Below are positions 38,283 through 48,096 of a stretch of 58,669 nucleotides of DNA, piece after piece. Position 1 is the stretch's first letter. Each line of letters begins with the position of its first letter. The position numbers and the translations under genes were made by a program. The DNA is taken from NCBI GenBank assembly GCA_013416795.1, contig RQSC01000012.1:1-58669 (forward strand). Reading direction: 5' to 3'. The notes beneath the pieces are model-generated. The model had not been told where the DNA came from, did not search any database, and saw only the letters and a program-made list of their open reading frames with translations. This DNA is from Prasinococcaceae sp. CCMP 1430. Lineage: Eukaryota; Prasinodermophyta; Palmophyllophyceae; Prasinococcales; Prasinococcaceae.

Positions 38283-39746
38283 TTACGCACCGCCCGCGGC
38301 CTGCACCTTGCTGCTTGTGGCGTGCGCCGTCCTTCCAGGCTTCATCTTCCCCCCCTCTTGCATGGCACGCCCGTGCTCCAGGACCGCGAGCTCGGTGTCT
38401 GCGCCCACCTGGCAGCCGCGGAGATCCAAAGTCATCAGGGTGGTGTTCTCCTCAAGCGCCTCGTGTATGAGCCTGCCACCGTCGACGCCGATGAGGTTGC
38501 AACTGAGGTCGACCTCCTTGAGCGTGATATTAGCGCGCAGCATGTCCGACACAGCCGAGGCGGAGGCCGTGCCGAGCGCATTGGCAGAGACGTTGAACCT
38601 CTCCAGCGAGGTGTTGTGCACCAGCGCGTCACACATAGCGCGGCCGCCGTCGTCGCCCACGCGGTTAAGGCGCATGTTGAGACTGAGAAGGCTCGTGTTG
38701 GTCTTGAGCGCGCGCGCGAGCGCCCGCCCGCCCTCGGTGTGGATTGAGTTGTCGCACAGGTCAAGGTAGAAGATGACCGAGTGATGGTCGAGCAGCTTCG
38801 CCAGCGCGCGCGCACCGCGGTCGGCGATGCGATTGTGGCTCAGATCGAGATGTGTGACGCTCGCATTGTCGACGAGGCCACTCGCGAGCATGCGACAGCG
38901 GTCGTCGTCGATCAGGTTGCTAGAGAGCGTCAGGTGCGTGAGCGTCTCACAGCGCTTTAGCGCTGCCGCCAGGCTTTGGCAATCGCTCAGCTTCATCCCG
39001 AAGAGGCTCTTGTCGTAGTCCATTCCCACGTTGCGCATCGAGTATGTCAGGTCCAAGCCCGTGAGGTGCGAGCCCATCGAGTCAAAGAGCACGTTGAGGT
39101 CCATGTGTGACGGCAGCTGGCGCACGGTGAGGTTGCGAACGTAGCGCCGGCTAAAGGCTAGGAGGCGCTTGAGGTCGCTCACGTCGGTCTTGCTTGGGTC
39201 GTACGTCTCTAACACGGCCTGCAGATTGCGTTCGAAGTAGAGCTGCTTCCACGAGCCACCGTGGCTCACCACGTCCAAGTTGTGCCAGCGCGCCGCCGAG
39301 CGCCGCTTCCAGTAGCCCTCATCGGCGACCACGCGGCCCACGAGCTCGAGTGGCAGATCTAGACGCAGCTTGTCCACAATAGACTTCACATGGCGCGGCG
39401 GCAGGTCGCCGAAGGTAGGGCGGTCCTCGAAGTTCGACGCGATCACCTGCACGCACATGTCCCTCAGCGGCGTCAGGAAGCGCTGCTGGTACGGCTTGCG
39501 GTTGAGGCCAGACACACGCACGGTCTCGGTGGCCTCGGTTTCCTCTATAGCGCCTGCAGCACCCTCGACCTGCTGCTGATGTGTCAGGCTCAACCGAGAG
39601 CTCGAACGCCGAATCCGCGAATCGCTCGTGCCCGGTGTTGCCACGGGTGTGCCGTCCGCAGTGGGCCCCACAGGCCCCGGGGTCGTGTCAGCGCCGGTGG
39701 GCGCGGCGACACTGACCTCCGGGACGGGGGGCGAATCGACGGCCAT
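38283..39746 (-). CDS. DRC5: TCTE1/DRC5 (FAP155)-type leucine-rich repeat protein
   Basis: A 487-residue single-exon frame with the start at 39746 (MAVDSPPVPEVSV). After a disordered leader, the conserved TCTE1 N-terminal block appears: FLTPLRDMCVQVIASNFEDR, LPLELVGRVVADEGYWKRR. From ~190 on there are seven or more ribonuclease-inhibitor-type LRRs (LTHLTLSSNLIDDDRCRML, VTHLDLSHNRIADRGARALA, and so on). DRC5 is part of the nexin-dynein regulatory complex that coordinates dyneins in motile cilia. The last ~40 residues after the LRRs are basic and disordered. Other RNI-type LRR proteins are possible, but the N-terminal block favours DRC5. Confidence 0.85.
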   Translation of the reverse strand: MAVDSPPVPEVSVAAPTGADTTPGPVGPTADGTPVATPGTSDSRIRRSSSRLSLTHQQQVEGAAGAIEETEATETVRVSGLNRKPYQQRFLTPLRDMCVQVIASNFEDRPTFGDLPPRHVKSIVDKLRLDLPLELVGRVVADEGYWKRRSAARWHNLDVVSHGGSWKQLYFERNLQAVLETYDPSKTDVSDLKRLLAFSRRYVRNLTVRQLPSHMDLNVLFDSMGSHLTGLDLTYSMRNVGMDYDKSLFGMKLSDCQSLAAALKRCETLTHLTLSSNLIDDDRCRMLASGLVDNASVTHLDLSHNRIADRGARALAKLLDHHSVIFYLDLCDNSIHTEGGRALARALKTNTSLLSLNMRLNRVGDDGGRAMCDALVHNTSLERFNVSANALGTASASAVSDMLRANITLKEVDLSCNLIGVDGGRLIHEALEENTTLMTLDLRGCQVGADTELAVLEHGRAMQEGGKMKPGRTAHATSSKVQAAGGA

Positions 39747-40856
39747 CGCGCCTTGAGGGGGGGAGGGGGGTCACGTGCACGACAGGCGCGCGCGCACGCG
39801 CGGCAGCTCTCGCGCCCAGTGTTCGCCCGCCTCCACGCGGCAGGTTCCCCACCGCGGCTTCTCCCCCTCTCCCTTGCGCCTCTGCGCCCTCGCGCGCGAG
39901 CGCCCCGCAGCCGGCCCGCTGCGGCCGCTGCGCGTGTGGCGCCTGGACGCCCGCTGCTCCCTCTGCTCACCACCTCGGGCGCCTTTCCCCTCCACCACCG
40001 CCACACGCACCACCCCGCGTGCGGCGCGTCCGGCTGCCGCCGCGGCCGCCCGCCTCGTCTACCGCCTGCAGCTTCCTGTTGCCCTCCATCATCTTGAGCA
40101 CACTCCCGCCCCGGCCCTGGCGCGAGCGTACGCGGGCCCGGCTGCGGCCCCGACACGCGTTCCCCGCGCACGGGCGTCGCCCAAATCGGTCTCCCTCCTC
40201 CGTTTAGGTTTCGGTTTGACGTCTGTTCGGCGTCGCGGTATTTAAGGTTTTAACGGACCCTCTCTCGGGACGTCAGCATTGGCACGGGCGCGTGGCCGCG
40301 ACGGCCCGCGTGCACGTGCCGGGGAATCATCGCGCACGTGGCCCCGTGGGACCCCTTCACGACTCCGGCGGTGCCCCGCCGCCGACCCGGAACCTGCCAC
40401 CGGCGGCGGGGGGGGGGGGGCAACCTCCGCGGGTGAACCCGGGTCGACCGTCCCATTTACTCGCAGGAGAAGAAGAAGAAAAATCGGCTCCCGCACCCGC
40501 CAACCAATAGCGCGCAGTCGCCGGCGCGGCGGCTGCTGACGCCCGCCGAAATTCAGGTACGCGATGAAAAGGGTCTGTATCAACGCGTCGATGTGTGCTT
40601 TTTGGCGTCGCTTCGAAGGGACCTTCGTTCGGGTTTCGGCGCGCGCGCGCCAGCCGCCGGACCGGCGGCGCTTTTTCCCCCCTTTTGCGCTGCGCGCGCA
40701 CGCGCGCGCGTTCATCCGCGCCGGATTTCGTTTTTCGTCGTTCGTCGCGCGAAACGCGCGCGCGCGCTCTCGGCCCCCCCGTCTGCGCGGCGTTCTCGCG
40801 GCCCAAAGGACACGCGCGAGCGCGCGGGTCGCCCATCCGCAGAAGGGCCGCCGNGG
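39747..40856. other. Intergenic region with promoter-like elements and an assembly N
   Basis: No reliable coding signal. There is a TATTTAAGG element near 40240, a G run (cggcggcgggggggggggggc) near 40403-40420, and a CCAAT-type element (caaccaatagcg) near 40500. A single N lies at 40854. The first exon of the plus-strand transporter is expected somewhere here or in sequence lost at the N. Confidence 0.45.
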
Positions 40857-41092
40857 GGCGGCGGGCTCGGCGGAGGGCTCGGCGGCGGGCTCGGCGGTGG
40901 AGAGGGCGGCTGGGGCGGCGGGCTTGGTGGAGGTGACGGCGGCGGGATCGGCGGTGGGCTCGGCGGCGGTCGCGGCGGAGGCGACGGTGGCGGAGAGGGC
41001 GGCGGAGAGGGTGGCGGCGAAGGTGGAGGAGACGGCGGTGGCGACGGCGGTTGAGATGGCGGTGGAGACGGCGGTGGAGATGGCGGTGGTAG
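40857..41092 (+). repeat. Degenerate GGC/GGA-rich minisatellite-like tract
   Basis: Runs of ggcggcgggctcggcgg-type and ggtggagacggcggtgg-type units fill about 230 bp directly after the N at 40854. All reading frames give Gly-, Ala- or Glu/Val-rich low complexity. It may be intronic or a variable coding repeat. Confidence 0.7.
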
Positions 41093-42472
41093 AGCGCCAC
41101 GCGGGCGAAGGCGGCGGCGGCGGGGGCGGCGGCTGCGAGCGCAGCGAAGCAGGCGACGGTGGAGAACGTGGGCGCGAGCGGCACGGGTGTGCGCATTGAT
41201 GCGCTGGCCGTCGACGCCCTCCCTGCGCTCGATGACGCGGCAGCGGACTCGCCCGGCGGCGTCACGTTCGCCGAGGCGCTCTTCAACTCGGTGAACATTT
41301 TGATGGGTGTCGGTCTTCTATCCGTTCCCTTCGCGCTCAAGGAGGGGGGCTGGGCGGCGCTGGGCGTGCTGCTCGCGCTCGGCGCGACCACAAATTACAC
41401 GGGCAAGCTGCTGATGCGCTGCCAGGAGGTCAACGTCGTGCCGCTGGGCGCCTCCAAGGCGGAGCGCCGCGAGGCGCTGCGCGTGACGACCCCGCTGCAG
41501 ACGTACGAGGACATTGGCGAGGCCGCCTTCGGGGCGAGGGGCCGCCAGTTCATCCAGTGGGTGCTCTACACCGAGCTTGTGGGCACGTGCTCGCTCTTCT
41601 ACATACTTGAGGCGGATCACCTCGAGCTGCTCTTCGGCTCCCCTGTGATCGCGCGCGAGGTGTTCACTGCGGTGTCCTTCCTGCTTTTCACGCCGACGCT
41701 GTGGCTCAGCGACCTGTCCGGGCTCGCATACGTCGGGCTCGCAGGGGTCGTGAGCTCCCTGGGGGTGGCTGGGCTGACGACGTACGACTTCGTCGTGGGC
41801 CATGGCGCCCAGGTGGCCGAGACGACCGCGGCTGCCCACATCGCGGCGCTGCCTGTGACCTTCGGCATGATCGCCTTCGTCTTCGCCGGGCACGCCGTCT
41901 TCCCCTCGATATACAGCTCGATGGAGCAGCCGGAGGAGTACGACGAGGTCCTTGACTTGACGTACGTCATCGTGGGCGTGGTGAGCCTGCTCATCGGCGG
42001 TTGCGGATACGCAGCGTACGGTGCGGGTTCGCTGGAAGAGGTGACGCTGAACTTGCCGGCGGGCCCACTGGCCGCCGCGGCGGCGTCGCTCGTGCTCGTG
42101 AACCCCTTCGCGAAATTCGCGTTGACGCTCGACCCGGTCTCCAAGCAGGTGGAGAAGGTGCTCGACATCTCAAACCGCGCTGGCTCGCCGACGAAACCGC
42201 TCGCGGTGGCCACGCGCACGTCGCTCTCGATGGCGTGCCTCGTGCTGGCCACCTCGGTGCCGAGCTTCTCGTACTGCATGTCGGTGTGCGGCTCCTTCCT
42301 GACAATGACGGTGAGCTTGATATTTCCCTCGCTGTGCTACGTGAAGCTGTACGACAAGCAGCTGGGTGCGCCGGAGAGGGCGCTCAACTGGGGTATTGTT
42401 GCCGTCGGCGGCGCCGCCAGCGTCTTCGGAACGTGGTCGGCGCTGCAGGCAATCGCAGACGCGACGGCGTAG
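41093..42472 (+). CDS. Amino-acid transporter, AVT/SLC32-36 type (AAAP family), 5' end unresolved
   Basis: The frame is open from 41093 and clearly coding from about 41159 to 42472 (~437 residues), but has no in-frame ATG before the conserved core. A TAG stop at 41090 means the start must be on an unseen exon. The core begins GVTFAEALFNSVNILMGVGL, LSVPFALKEGGWAAL, the hallmark of vacuolar AVT1-like and SLC32/36 carriers. About ten or eleven hydrophobic segments follow, including TFGMIAFVFAGHAVFPSIYS and SMEQPEEYDEVLDLTYVIV. These carriers move neutral amino acids, usually with protons, across vacuolar or plasma membranes. The Ala-rich segment before the core and the repeat tract upstream, next to an N, are suspect. 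Confidence 0.85.
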   Translation, partial: SATRAKAAAAGAAAASAAKQATVENVGASGTGVRIDALAVDALPALDDAAADSPGGVTFAEALFNSVNILMGVGLLSVPFALKEGGWAALGVLLALGATTNYTGKLLMRCQEVNVVPLGASKAERREALRVTTPLQTYEDIGEAAFGARGRQFIQWVLYTELVGTCSLFYILEADHLELLFGSPVIAREVFTAVSFLLFTPTLWLSDLSGLAYVGLAGVVSSLGVAGLTTYDFVVGHGAQVAETTAAAHIAALPVTFGMIAFVFAGHAVFPSIYSSMEQPEEYDEVLDLTYVIVGVVSLLIGGCGYAAYGAGSLEEVTLNLPAGPLAAAAASLVLVNPFAKFALTLDPVSKQVEKVLDISNRAGSPTKPLAVATRTSLSMACLVLATSVPSFSYCMSVCGSFLTMTVSLIFPSLCYVKLYDKQLGAPERALNWGIVAVGGAASVFGTWSALQAIADATA

Positions 42473-42799
42473 GGCGCAGCGCGCTCGCCTGCCTGCTCCC
42501 AGGACGCAGAAACCTCTGGCGGGGGCACGCATCCTCCAAGAAAGCTTCATCCAACGCGGCAGGTCGAACAAGTCACAAGCGACCAACCGTTTCGATGAAA
42601 TGTAAAATAGTGACGTCGCAAGGCGTTCTTCATGGGAATTGGCGGCAGCGAAATCTTTTGCGCGCCGCGTGGCGCACTCTCCACGCGCGCATGCGCGCTT
42701 CCGGGCTTCGGAGGGGGGTGCCCGGGCGCGGGCGCGGGCGTGGGCGCGCGACGCCGCGCGAGCGCGCCTGCTCGCCACAGCCTGCCCGCCCAGCGTTGC
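42473..42799. other. Intergenic, transporter / cytochrome b5 reductase
   Basis: 327 bp with no convincing gene. It contains gatgaaatgtaaaatagtgacg near 42593-42615 with a TGTAAAA element, a candidate polyadenylation signal for the transporter. GC-rich promoter sequence for the reductase follows. Confidence 0.4.
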
Positions 42800-44162
42800 A
42801 TGTTGCAGGCGATCTGCTCATCGGCGCGCAGGAGGGCCGCGCAGGCAACAGCTGCCGCCGCCGCTGCCGCACTCCGCGTGCAGCCAGCGCGCGCGTCCTC
42901 GGCCTCGTCAGTGGCGGCGCCGCCGCGCGAGAACTCGATGATGAAGCTCCCCGAGAACGCCGAGTACTGCTCGAGCTGCATCCTGCCCACGGACTGGGCA
43001 GAGGTGCCGCTCGTGTCGAAGAAGAAGTACAACCACGACAGCACCGTCTTCACCTTCGGCCTGCCCGAGGGCAAGTCGCTCTCGCTGGTGCGTCTGCCGC
43101 GAGCCGCCGCTGCGCGCGTGTCGCGAGGACGGCCGTGCACCGCGCTGCGCCGCCATTGGATCTAGTTCGGTGCTGCGCGCGCCCCGCGCTGACGCCGCGC
43201 GTACCCCGACGCGCGATTCCCAGCCGGTGTGCGCGTGCGTGCTGCTGCGCGGCTACGACGCCAAGGGCGAGGTCGCCGTGCGCCCGTACACACCGACGAG
43301 CTCCAACGACGTCAAGGGCTCTTTCGACCTGCTCGTCAAGGTCTATGAGAACGGCACCGTGTCGAAGTGGCTCGATGGCCTCGAGATGGGGGCGCCGGTG
43401 GGGTTCAAGCACATCCCCTTCAATATGTGCGTTCGCGTTGCCTGTGGTGCGATCGCGGATTCGTTCCATCCTGCCCCTTTTGCCCCGGCTGCCGCGTCGC
43501 CGGTGCACGCAAGGGCAGCGCAAGAGACAGCTGCTGACGCCCCACTCCCTCCCTCCACACGCACGCACCTGTGAATCCGCCCTTCGGCCCTGCAGCAAGG
43601 CGCAGTACCCCTTCGGCAAGAAGACCATTACGATGATTGCGGGCGGCACGGGCATCACGCCCATGTACCAGGCGCTGCAGCTCCTCGCGCAGAGCGACGA
43701 CGCCACCGAGGTGACGCTGCTGTACGGCAACAAGAGCCCGGCCGACGTCCTGCTCAAGGACGAGCTGGATGAGCTCGCCAAGAAGTCGAGCGGGCGCATC
43801 AAGATTGTTAACGTCGTGGGCGAGCGCCCCGATCAGCCGCCCATCGAGGGCTGGGATGGCGAGCTGGGGTACGTCGTCGTGCGCCTGCTTTGCGTCGCGC
43901 GCGTCTGACGCGCCCCCATTGCCCGGCGCCCGAGTTGCGAGCTGCTGACCCAGCTCGACGACTGCCCGCCCTCCGCAGCTGGGTGGACAAGGCCAAGCTG
44001 GAGAAGTACGCGCACAAACCGAGTGAGGACACCATGGTCATGGTGTGTGGCCTGCCCGTGATGTACGACGTGTTCTGTGGCCCACGCGGCGAGAAGGAGC
44101 TCAAGGAGGGCACCGTGCTGCACCAGCTCGGCTACACCACCGAAATGGTCGCCAAGTTCTAG
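42800..44162 (+). CDS. NADH-cytochrome b5 reductase, probably mitochondrial
   Basis: Four exons: 42800-43087, 43224-43426, 43596-43868 and 43979-44162. Introns are 136, 169 and 110 bp with donors gtgcgt, gtgcgt and gtacgt. Together they give 315 residues. The start at 42800 gives a presequence (MLQAICSSARRRAAQ). The FAD-binding part has VAVRPYTPTSS (RxYTxxS), the second half PVGFKHIPFNIKAQYPFGKK, and the NADH-binding domain ITMIAGGTGITPMYQALQLL. VMVCGLPVMYDVFCGPRG is the CGxxxM-like C-terminal motif. The KHIPFN-KxQYPFGKK pattern is that of plant-type outer- or intermembrane-space CBR. The enzyme passes electrons from NADH to cytochrome b5. Single-frame reading would break it in four. Confidence 0.93.
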
Positions 44163-44962
44163 AGAGAGGGGAAACGACAAAGAAAGAGGGAGAGGGAGAG
44201 CGAGCCGTATTCTCCACGCGAGCGCTGCCAGCAGGCGCAGTGCCGACCACATATCTTGTCAGACTCCGTTTGCTACGTGTGGGCACGAGCTCCCGAGTGC
44301 CAGCCAGGCTCGCAGGCCAGGCGCCAGCGCCATCACTGTTTCTGCTGCGGCAGGTGCACCGGCACTCGCTGGCGCCGGCGCCAGTGCGGTCCATCGCTGC
44401 TCATTGCTGTCGCTGGCCCGCGCCTGCCCCCCTGCGCCCGAGCGCGTGGATCCGCGAACGGTTCGGGTTTGCAAACGATCGGAACACGGCCCGCCCGGCC
44501 CTCGCGCGCACACACACAGGTCAGAACGCATGGAAGCACTGCGTATCACAGGGTCTATCTGTGCGCCGGCGCGGACGACGTTCCCCACCAGCGCCCGCGC
44601 TGTGGCATTTGGGGTCAAGCGATCGCGCGACGCGAAAAACGCGACGAAATTGCCGTCTCCCCGGCACGCGCAGCCATCAAATCGCATGCGCGCCTAAATT
44701 GCATTTTTTAATTCCTTTTTTTGTGCGTGCGGCGGCTGGCCGCTGCGGGCTGTGCGGGTTGGCACGAGGCGGTGTGGCGAGGGGGACAGGGTGAGGGGCG
44801 CGCTCGGGCGCACCAGAGAGGCCGCGCGTTGCGCGGCCTCTCGGGCGCCTCGATCGATCTCGTCCGTCCGCTCTCTCCGCCTTCCACACCTCTCTCCGCC
44901 CCTCTCCTCCCCACCTCCGTTGTAGGGCGCGCCTCGCGCCCGCACGAGCGGCGGGTGCGGCG
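44163..44962. other. Intergenic, 800 bp
   Basis: No gene recognised. It starts with a purine-rich run (agagagaggggaaacgacaaagaaagag) after the reductase stop. It contains a short AT patch (aaattgcattttttaattcctttttttg) near 44695-44725 and a strong hairpin at 44816-44842. The last 100 bp are C/T-rich (cctctctccgcccctctcctcccc), a possible initiator-type promoter. Confidence 0.45.
44816..44842. promoter_or_regulatory. Perfect 12-bp inverted repeat with 3-nt loop
   Basis: gagaggccgcgc and gcgcggcctctc flank a gtt loop, 121 bp upstream of the next start codon. In RNA this would be a very stable stem; in DNA a cruciform. A role in transcription or 5' UTR control is possible but not shown. Confidence 0.8.
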
Positions 44963-45625
44963 ATGCCGACGCGCCCGCGCGCACGCGCGCGCGTTGCCCT
45001 AGCCGCGTGCGCCGTGGCGGTGGCGGCAGCGGCCGCTGCGCTGGTGCCCGCGGGAGCGCACGCGGAGGGGGCCGCGCAGCGGGAGTGCGATGTGGTTGGG
45101 ATTGGCAGCGGGTTGATGGATGGCGAGCCCGCGCCCAGCAAGCAGCCCGGCGGTGGAGCGCCAATGGTGAACTCGCTCGCAGCGATGCGCACCAAGGCGC
45201 GTGATGAGGGCGAACGCGAGGCGGCGGACATCGCAGCGGCGACGCCCCCGCCGCGGCCTATTTCGCTCGCGGAAGCCGCGAGATCTTTCACGAGCGATGT
45301 GCGTGAGCTAGCCGAGCTCGTCGACGAGTTCCTCGCCGCTGAGGGCGATGGCGCCGATGTGCGCTTTCGTGCGTTGCTCGATCGCCGCTCGAAGAGGGAG
45401 CGCAAGATGCTCAGCGACGTGCTCGACTTCGTGCTGCAGATCGAGTACATGGTCCTGGCGTTCGCGGTCGGAGCGATTCTTCTCGGCGGACGCAGCGGTC
45501 CCAAAAAGGACAAGGGAGACGCATCCGATCCTGCGTCCGGCGGCGCGGAGCCGGAGGCAGGGGGAGAGCCGGTGCCGCTGCAGACACGAGCGGTGCGGAA
45601 CGCGAGCACGGACGTCGCCCGATGA
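44963..45625 (+). CDS. Small membrane protein with signal-like N-terminus, function unknown
   Basis: A 220-residue single-exon frame with the start at 44963 (MPTRPRARARVALA). A basic then hydrophobic N-terminus (AVAVAAAAAALVPAGAHA) resembles a signal peptide or thylakoid transfer signal with AHA cleavage. The middle has a predicted helical region (ARSFTSDVRELAELVDEFLA). One strong membrane segment lies at ~165-182 (IEYMVLAFAVGAILLGG), followed by a polar C-terminal tail. I do not recognise the family. An organelle or secretory membrane protein is the simplest reading. No intron is seen. Confidence 0.6.
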   Translation: MPTRPRARARVALAACAVAVAAAAAALVPAGAHAEGAAQRECDVVGIGSGLMDGEPAPSKQPGGGAPMVNSLAAMRTKARDEGEREAADIAAATPPPRPISLAEAARSFTSDVRELAELVDEFLAAEGDGADVRFRALLDRRSKRERKMLSDVLDFVLQIEYMVLAFAVGAILLGGRSGPKKDKGDASDPASGGAEPEAGGEPVPLQTRAVRNASTDVAR

Positions 45626-46538
45626 GTGACCTACGACGGCCCGGCGAGCGGGCGGGCGGCATGGCGTATCAGCGGCGCACTTCACTCTGGTGTGGTTACT
45701 CAGGTGCGGCCGATTTGCCCTCAGCGACTGCGCGCTCCCCCCGTGCCATGATGACCAAAAACGATCAAGCCAGTTCTGCTACTGAACTTCATTGACGAGC
45801 CAATCGTTTACAGTGACTTCTGAGCACTCGACGGCGCCTAGCTGCCGGACCGCTGTGCCGTGCAGGAACGCTGCCCGACTGGCCGCCCGCTGACGCGCCT
45901 CGCCCTTACGTGCCCCCTTACAGGCTACCATTGAATGGAACGATCCCCCTTCTGCACGGCTGCCTGACGAATCCCTCCGCGCAAGCGCAAGCTCATCGGG
46001 GCCGTCATCTCTTCGCCGCGAGGTACGCCCAGCAGCAGCAGCGCGGCCGCGGCGCCCTGCGCGCCGCTCGCTGGCGATGATGAAGATATTACCCGCGCTC
46101 CTGAATCTTGATGCACAACTGGTACTATTTTTTATGAATTTCTTCACGTTCAACATGAGCCAGCAAAGACGACGACGGCCTCGGCCGACGCCGATCGCTG
46201 GTGGCCGCGCCTGTTACTGAGAGAAGCGGCCGGTCGTGCTGACACGATGCCGCACGCGCGTCGCAGGGCAGCCGACCTACCATCGCTTAACCATTGTACC
46301 ACAGCGACGCCTGGAGCACACATGTACAATACTCTTCGACGGCGTCTGAATCTGTAACTACTTGCTTGATATAGGCACGACACAATGAAGAAGCGCGAGC
46401 CGCCGCCTGTGCTTTGGACTGGCGGTGCGCCGGGCCAGGTAGCCTCTTCGAGCGCGCGAGAGAGCGAGCGAGCAGGCGAGCGGAGCAGTCGTGCTTTTTG
46501 GTCTTTTTCTTATTTATTCACAGCGGGCAGCGAGGTGT
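45626..46538. other. Intergenic, 913 bp, with tRNA-like inverted repeat
   Basis: No protein-like frame; the longest minus-strand frame (to 46156) is low complexity with Arg/Gly/Ala runs. Several AT-richer patches (tattttttatgaatttc near 46125, ctgtaactacttgcttg near 46352) and a short structured element near 46258-46312 are present. Confidence 0.4.
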
Positions 46539-46787
46539 CTACTCGACGTTCGTCGCGCGGGTGTACACGTACTGCGAGCTGTGCTTGCACACCGGGCGGA
46601 TGAGGTCCTTCTCCACGAGCAGGTGGATGGCCTTGCGCGCGAGCGAGCCGTTGATGCGCAGGCGGTCCGAGAGGATCGACGGGGTGATCATCTTGTACTT
46701 GGGCACCTCAGCCATGAGCTTGTCGAACGTGTTCTTGTCGAACAGCACCAGGTTGTTCACCTTCTCCTTGACCTTGCCCTTGGACCA
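46539..46787 (-). CDS. RPS25: Ribosomal protein eS25, last exon (first exon not found)
   Basis: The exon runs from a splice acceptor (cacag before TGG at 46787) to the stop at 46539 and gives ~82 residues. It reads [60 protein letters not shown] and ends VYTRATNVE. This is the whole globular winged-helix part of eS25 of the small ribosomal subunit. The usual Lys-rich N-terminus must lie on an upstream exon, which I could not locate on the minus strand up to ~48000. A TGA directly upstream in frame rules out simple extension. GAATAAATAAG lies downstream of the stop and may be the polyadenylation region. It is head-to-head with uS4. Confidence 0.9.
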   Translation of the reverse strand, partial: WSKGKVKEKVNNLVLFDKNTFDKLMAEVPKYKMITPSILSDRLRINGSLARKAIHLLVEKDLIRPVCKHSSQYVYTRATNVE

Positions 46788-48096
46788 CTGTGCTCATGGC
46801 GCACAAGGACGCCTGTGTCAGAAGGCTGTGCAAACACGCGGCGCGACGCCTCCTAGCGCCGCACTACGCCTAGGGCGCGCCTCGCCTCGCCCGACACGCG
46901 CCGGCGGGAGCGCACGCGGGCGGGTGCGCGCAATAGTGGCCACACGCCAGAGGCGGGACAACAGGCCAGGCCTCACGTCCCCACACGCGCATGGGCAATC
47001 GCGCCGTCGTGGCAGCACGCCCGAGGCGGGGCCGCCGGCGCGCTGCGGCGCCCCAGCGCGAGCTACACCCACGCCCAGGCCAGCGCGTGGGCGAAACCCT
47101 TCGGCAGCACCACCCACGAACCGCGGGATGATGCGCAAACCCACGCGCGCGGGGTAGGCCGCGCGCGCGCGCCGCGCGCCATCCGGCCCCGCGCGCGGCG
47201 CTCGCCGCCGCCACCGCCGAGGAGGTCCGCGAGACCGCCATCTCCAACCGCGGCGCGACCCCCACCCTTCGCCTCCGCCGCGCCCTTCCGCCCCGCTGCT
47301 GGCCGCGCCCACCCCGCGCGCGCGCTCTGTGGCCCGCCGGCCCCCCCGTCCCCCTGGATGGATAGAATCCGGATCTCGTTCCGCCGCCCCGCTTTCGCCC
47401 GCCCGCAACTTTCGCGCGCGCGAACCGGCGACCGTCCGCCTCCGGGCCGCCCGTTTTAGGGTTCGTTCGGCGCTCCGAAGGGTCCATTTCATACGTCACG
47501 ACACACCTCGCCCCCGCGCGGGGCTCGCCGGCGCGCCGCCCGCCGGCGGCTGGTTTTCGCGGCGAGCAATTTCGCGCGCATTTCGCGCCGGCGCTCCGCT
47601 CTCTGAGCCGTCAGAACCCACGCGCTCGCCTTTTCGCGCTCGCGCAGGGGAGATGACGTGCGGCGTTCCCAATGCAATTTGACCTCGCCAAGTTCTGGCG
47701 GCGTCCGCTTCGGTGGGGGTCGGCATCCGCCCGGAAATCAGGGTTTACAAATACGCGGTTTCGACGCACGTCCCCTCCGTAGGACTTCCGAATCGCATGT
47801 GTTACTTCGTCGGTGCGGTAACGCCGCGCGCCCGTCAATGCCGCAATGCGCGTTGCGCCTGTGTTTGGGTTTCCTTTTGACCGCAACTCCGCGCGCGCGC
47901 GCGCGCGCGGCCCCGCCAGCCGCCGCGCGGGCGATCAGCGCGGGAACCACGGGCTGCATTTCGGCGGCGGCTGAGGCGGCCAGCGCCCTGCGGGAAGCAG
48001 GCGGCGAGCCACAGGTTGCGCGCGCGAGCGCTGGCGGGGGCTTTGCTTGCGCGGGCGCGGCGCCACAGCGAGTGCGACGCGCGCCCGCCTGCCACC
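46788..48096. promoter_or_regulatory. Interval between eS25 and uS4 (head-to-head)
   Basis: 1.3 kb with no convincing coding frame. It must hold the missing first exon and promoter of eS25 (or an intron) plus the uS4 promoter. A ttttagggttcg element at about 47454-47465 resembles the telobox/(T)TAGGG motif seen upstream of ribosomal protein genes in plants. The sequence from 47560 to 47700 has several ttttcgc/atttcgcg units. Confidence 0.4.

Noticed and set aside
40564-41199. Plus-strand frame through the Gly/Ala-rich repeat tract before the transporter
   Set aside because: It crosses the N at 40854, is low complexity, and ends out of frame with the transporter; it cannot be its N-terminus as it stands.
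42001-43596. Long plus-strand frame running from the transporter into the reductase gene
   Set aside because: Only its last part (43596-43868) is a real exon of the b5 reductase; the rest is out of frame with the transporter and through introns.
45779-46156. 125-residue minus-strand open frame
   Set aside because: Low-complexity Arg/Gly/Ala composition, no domain, poor start context; sits in an AT/GC mosaic intergenic region.
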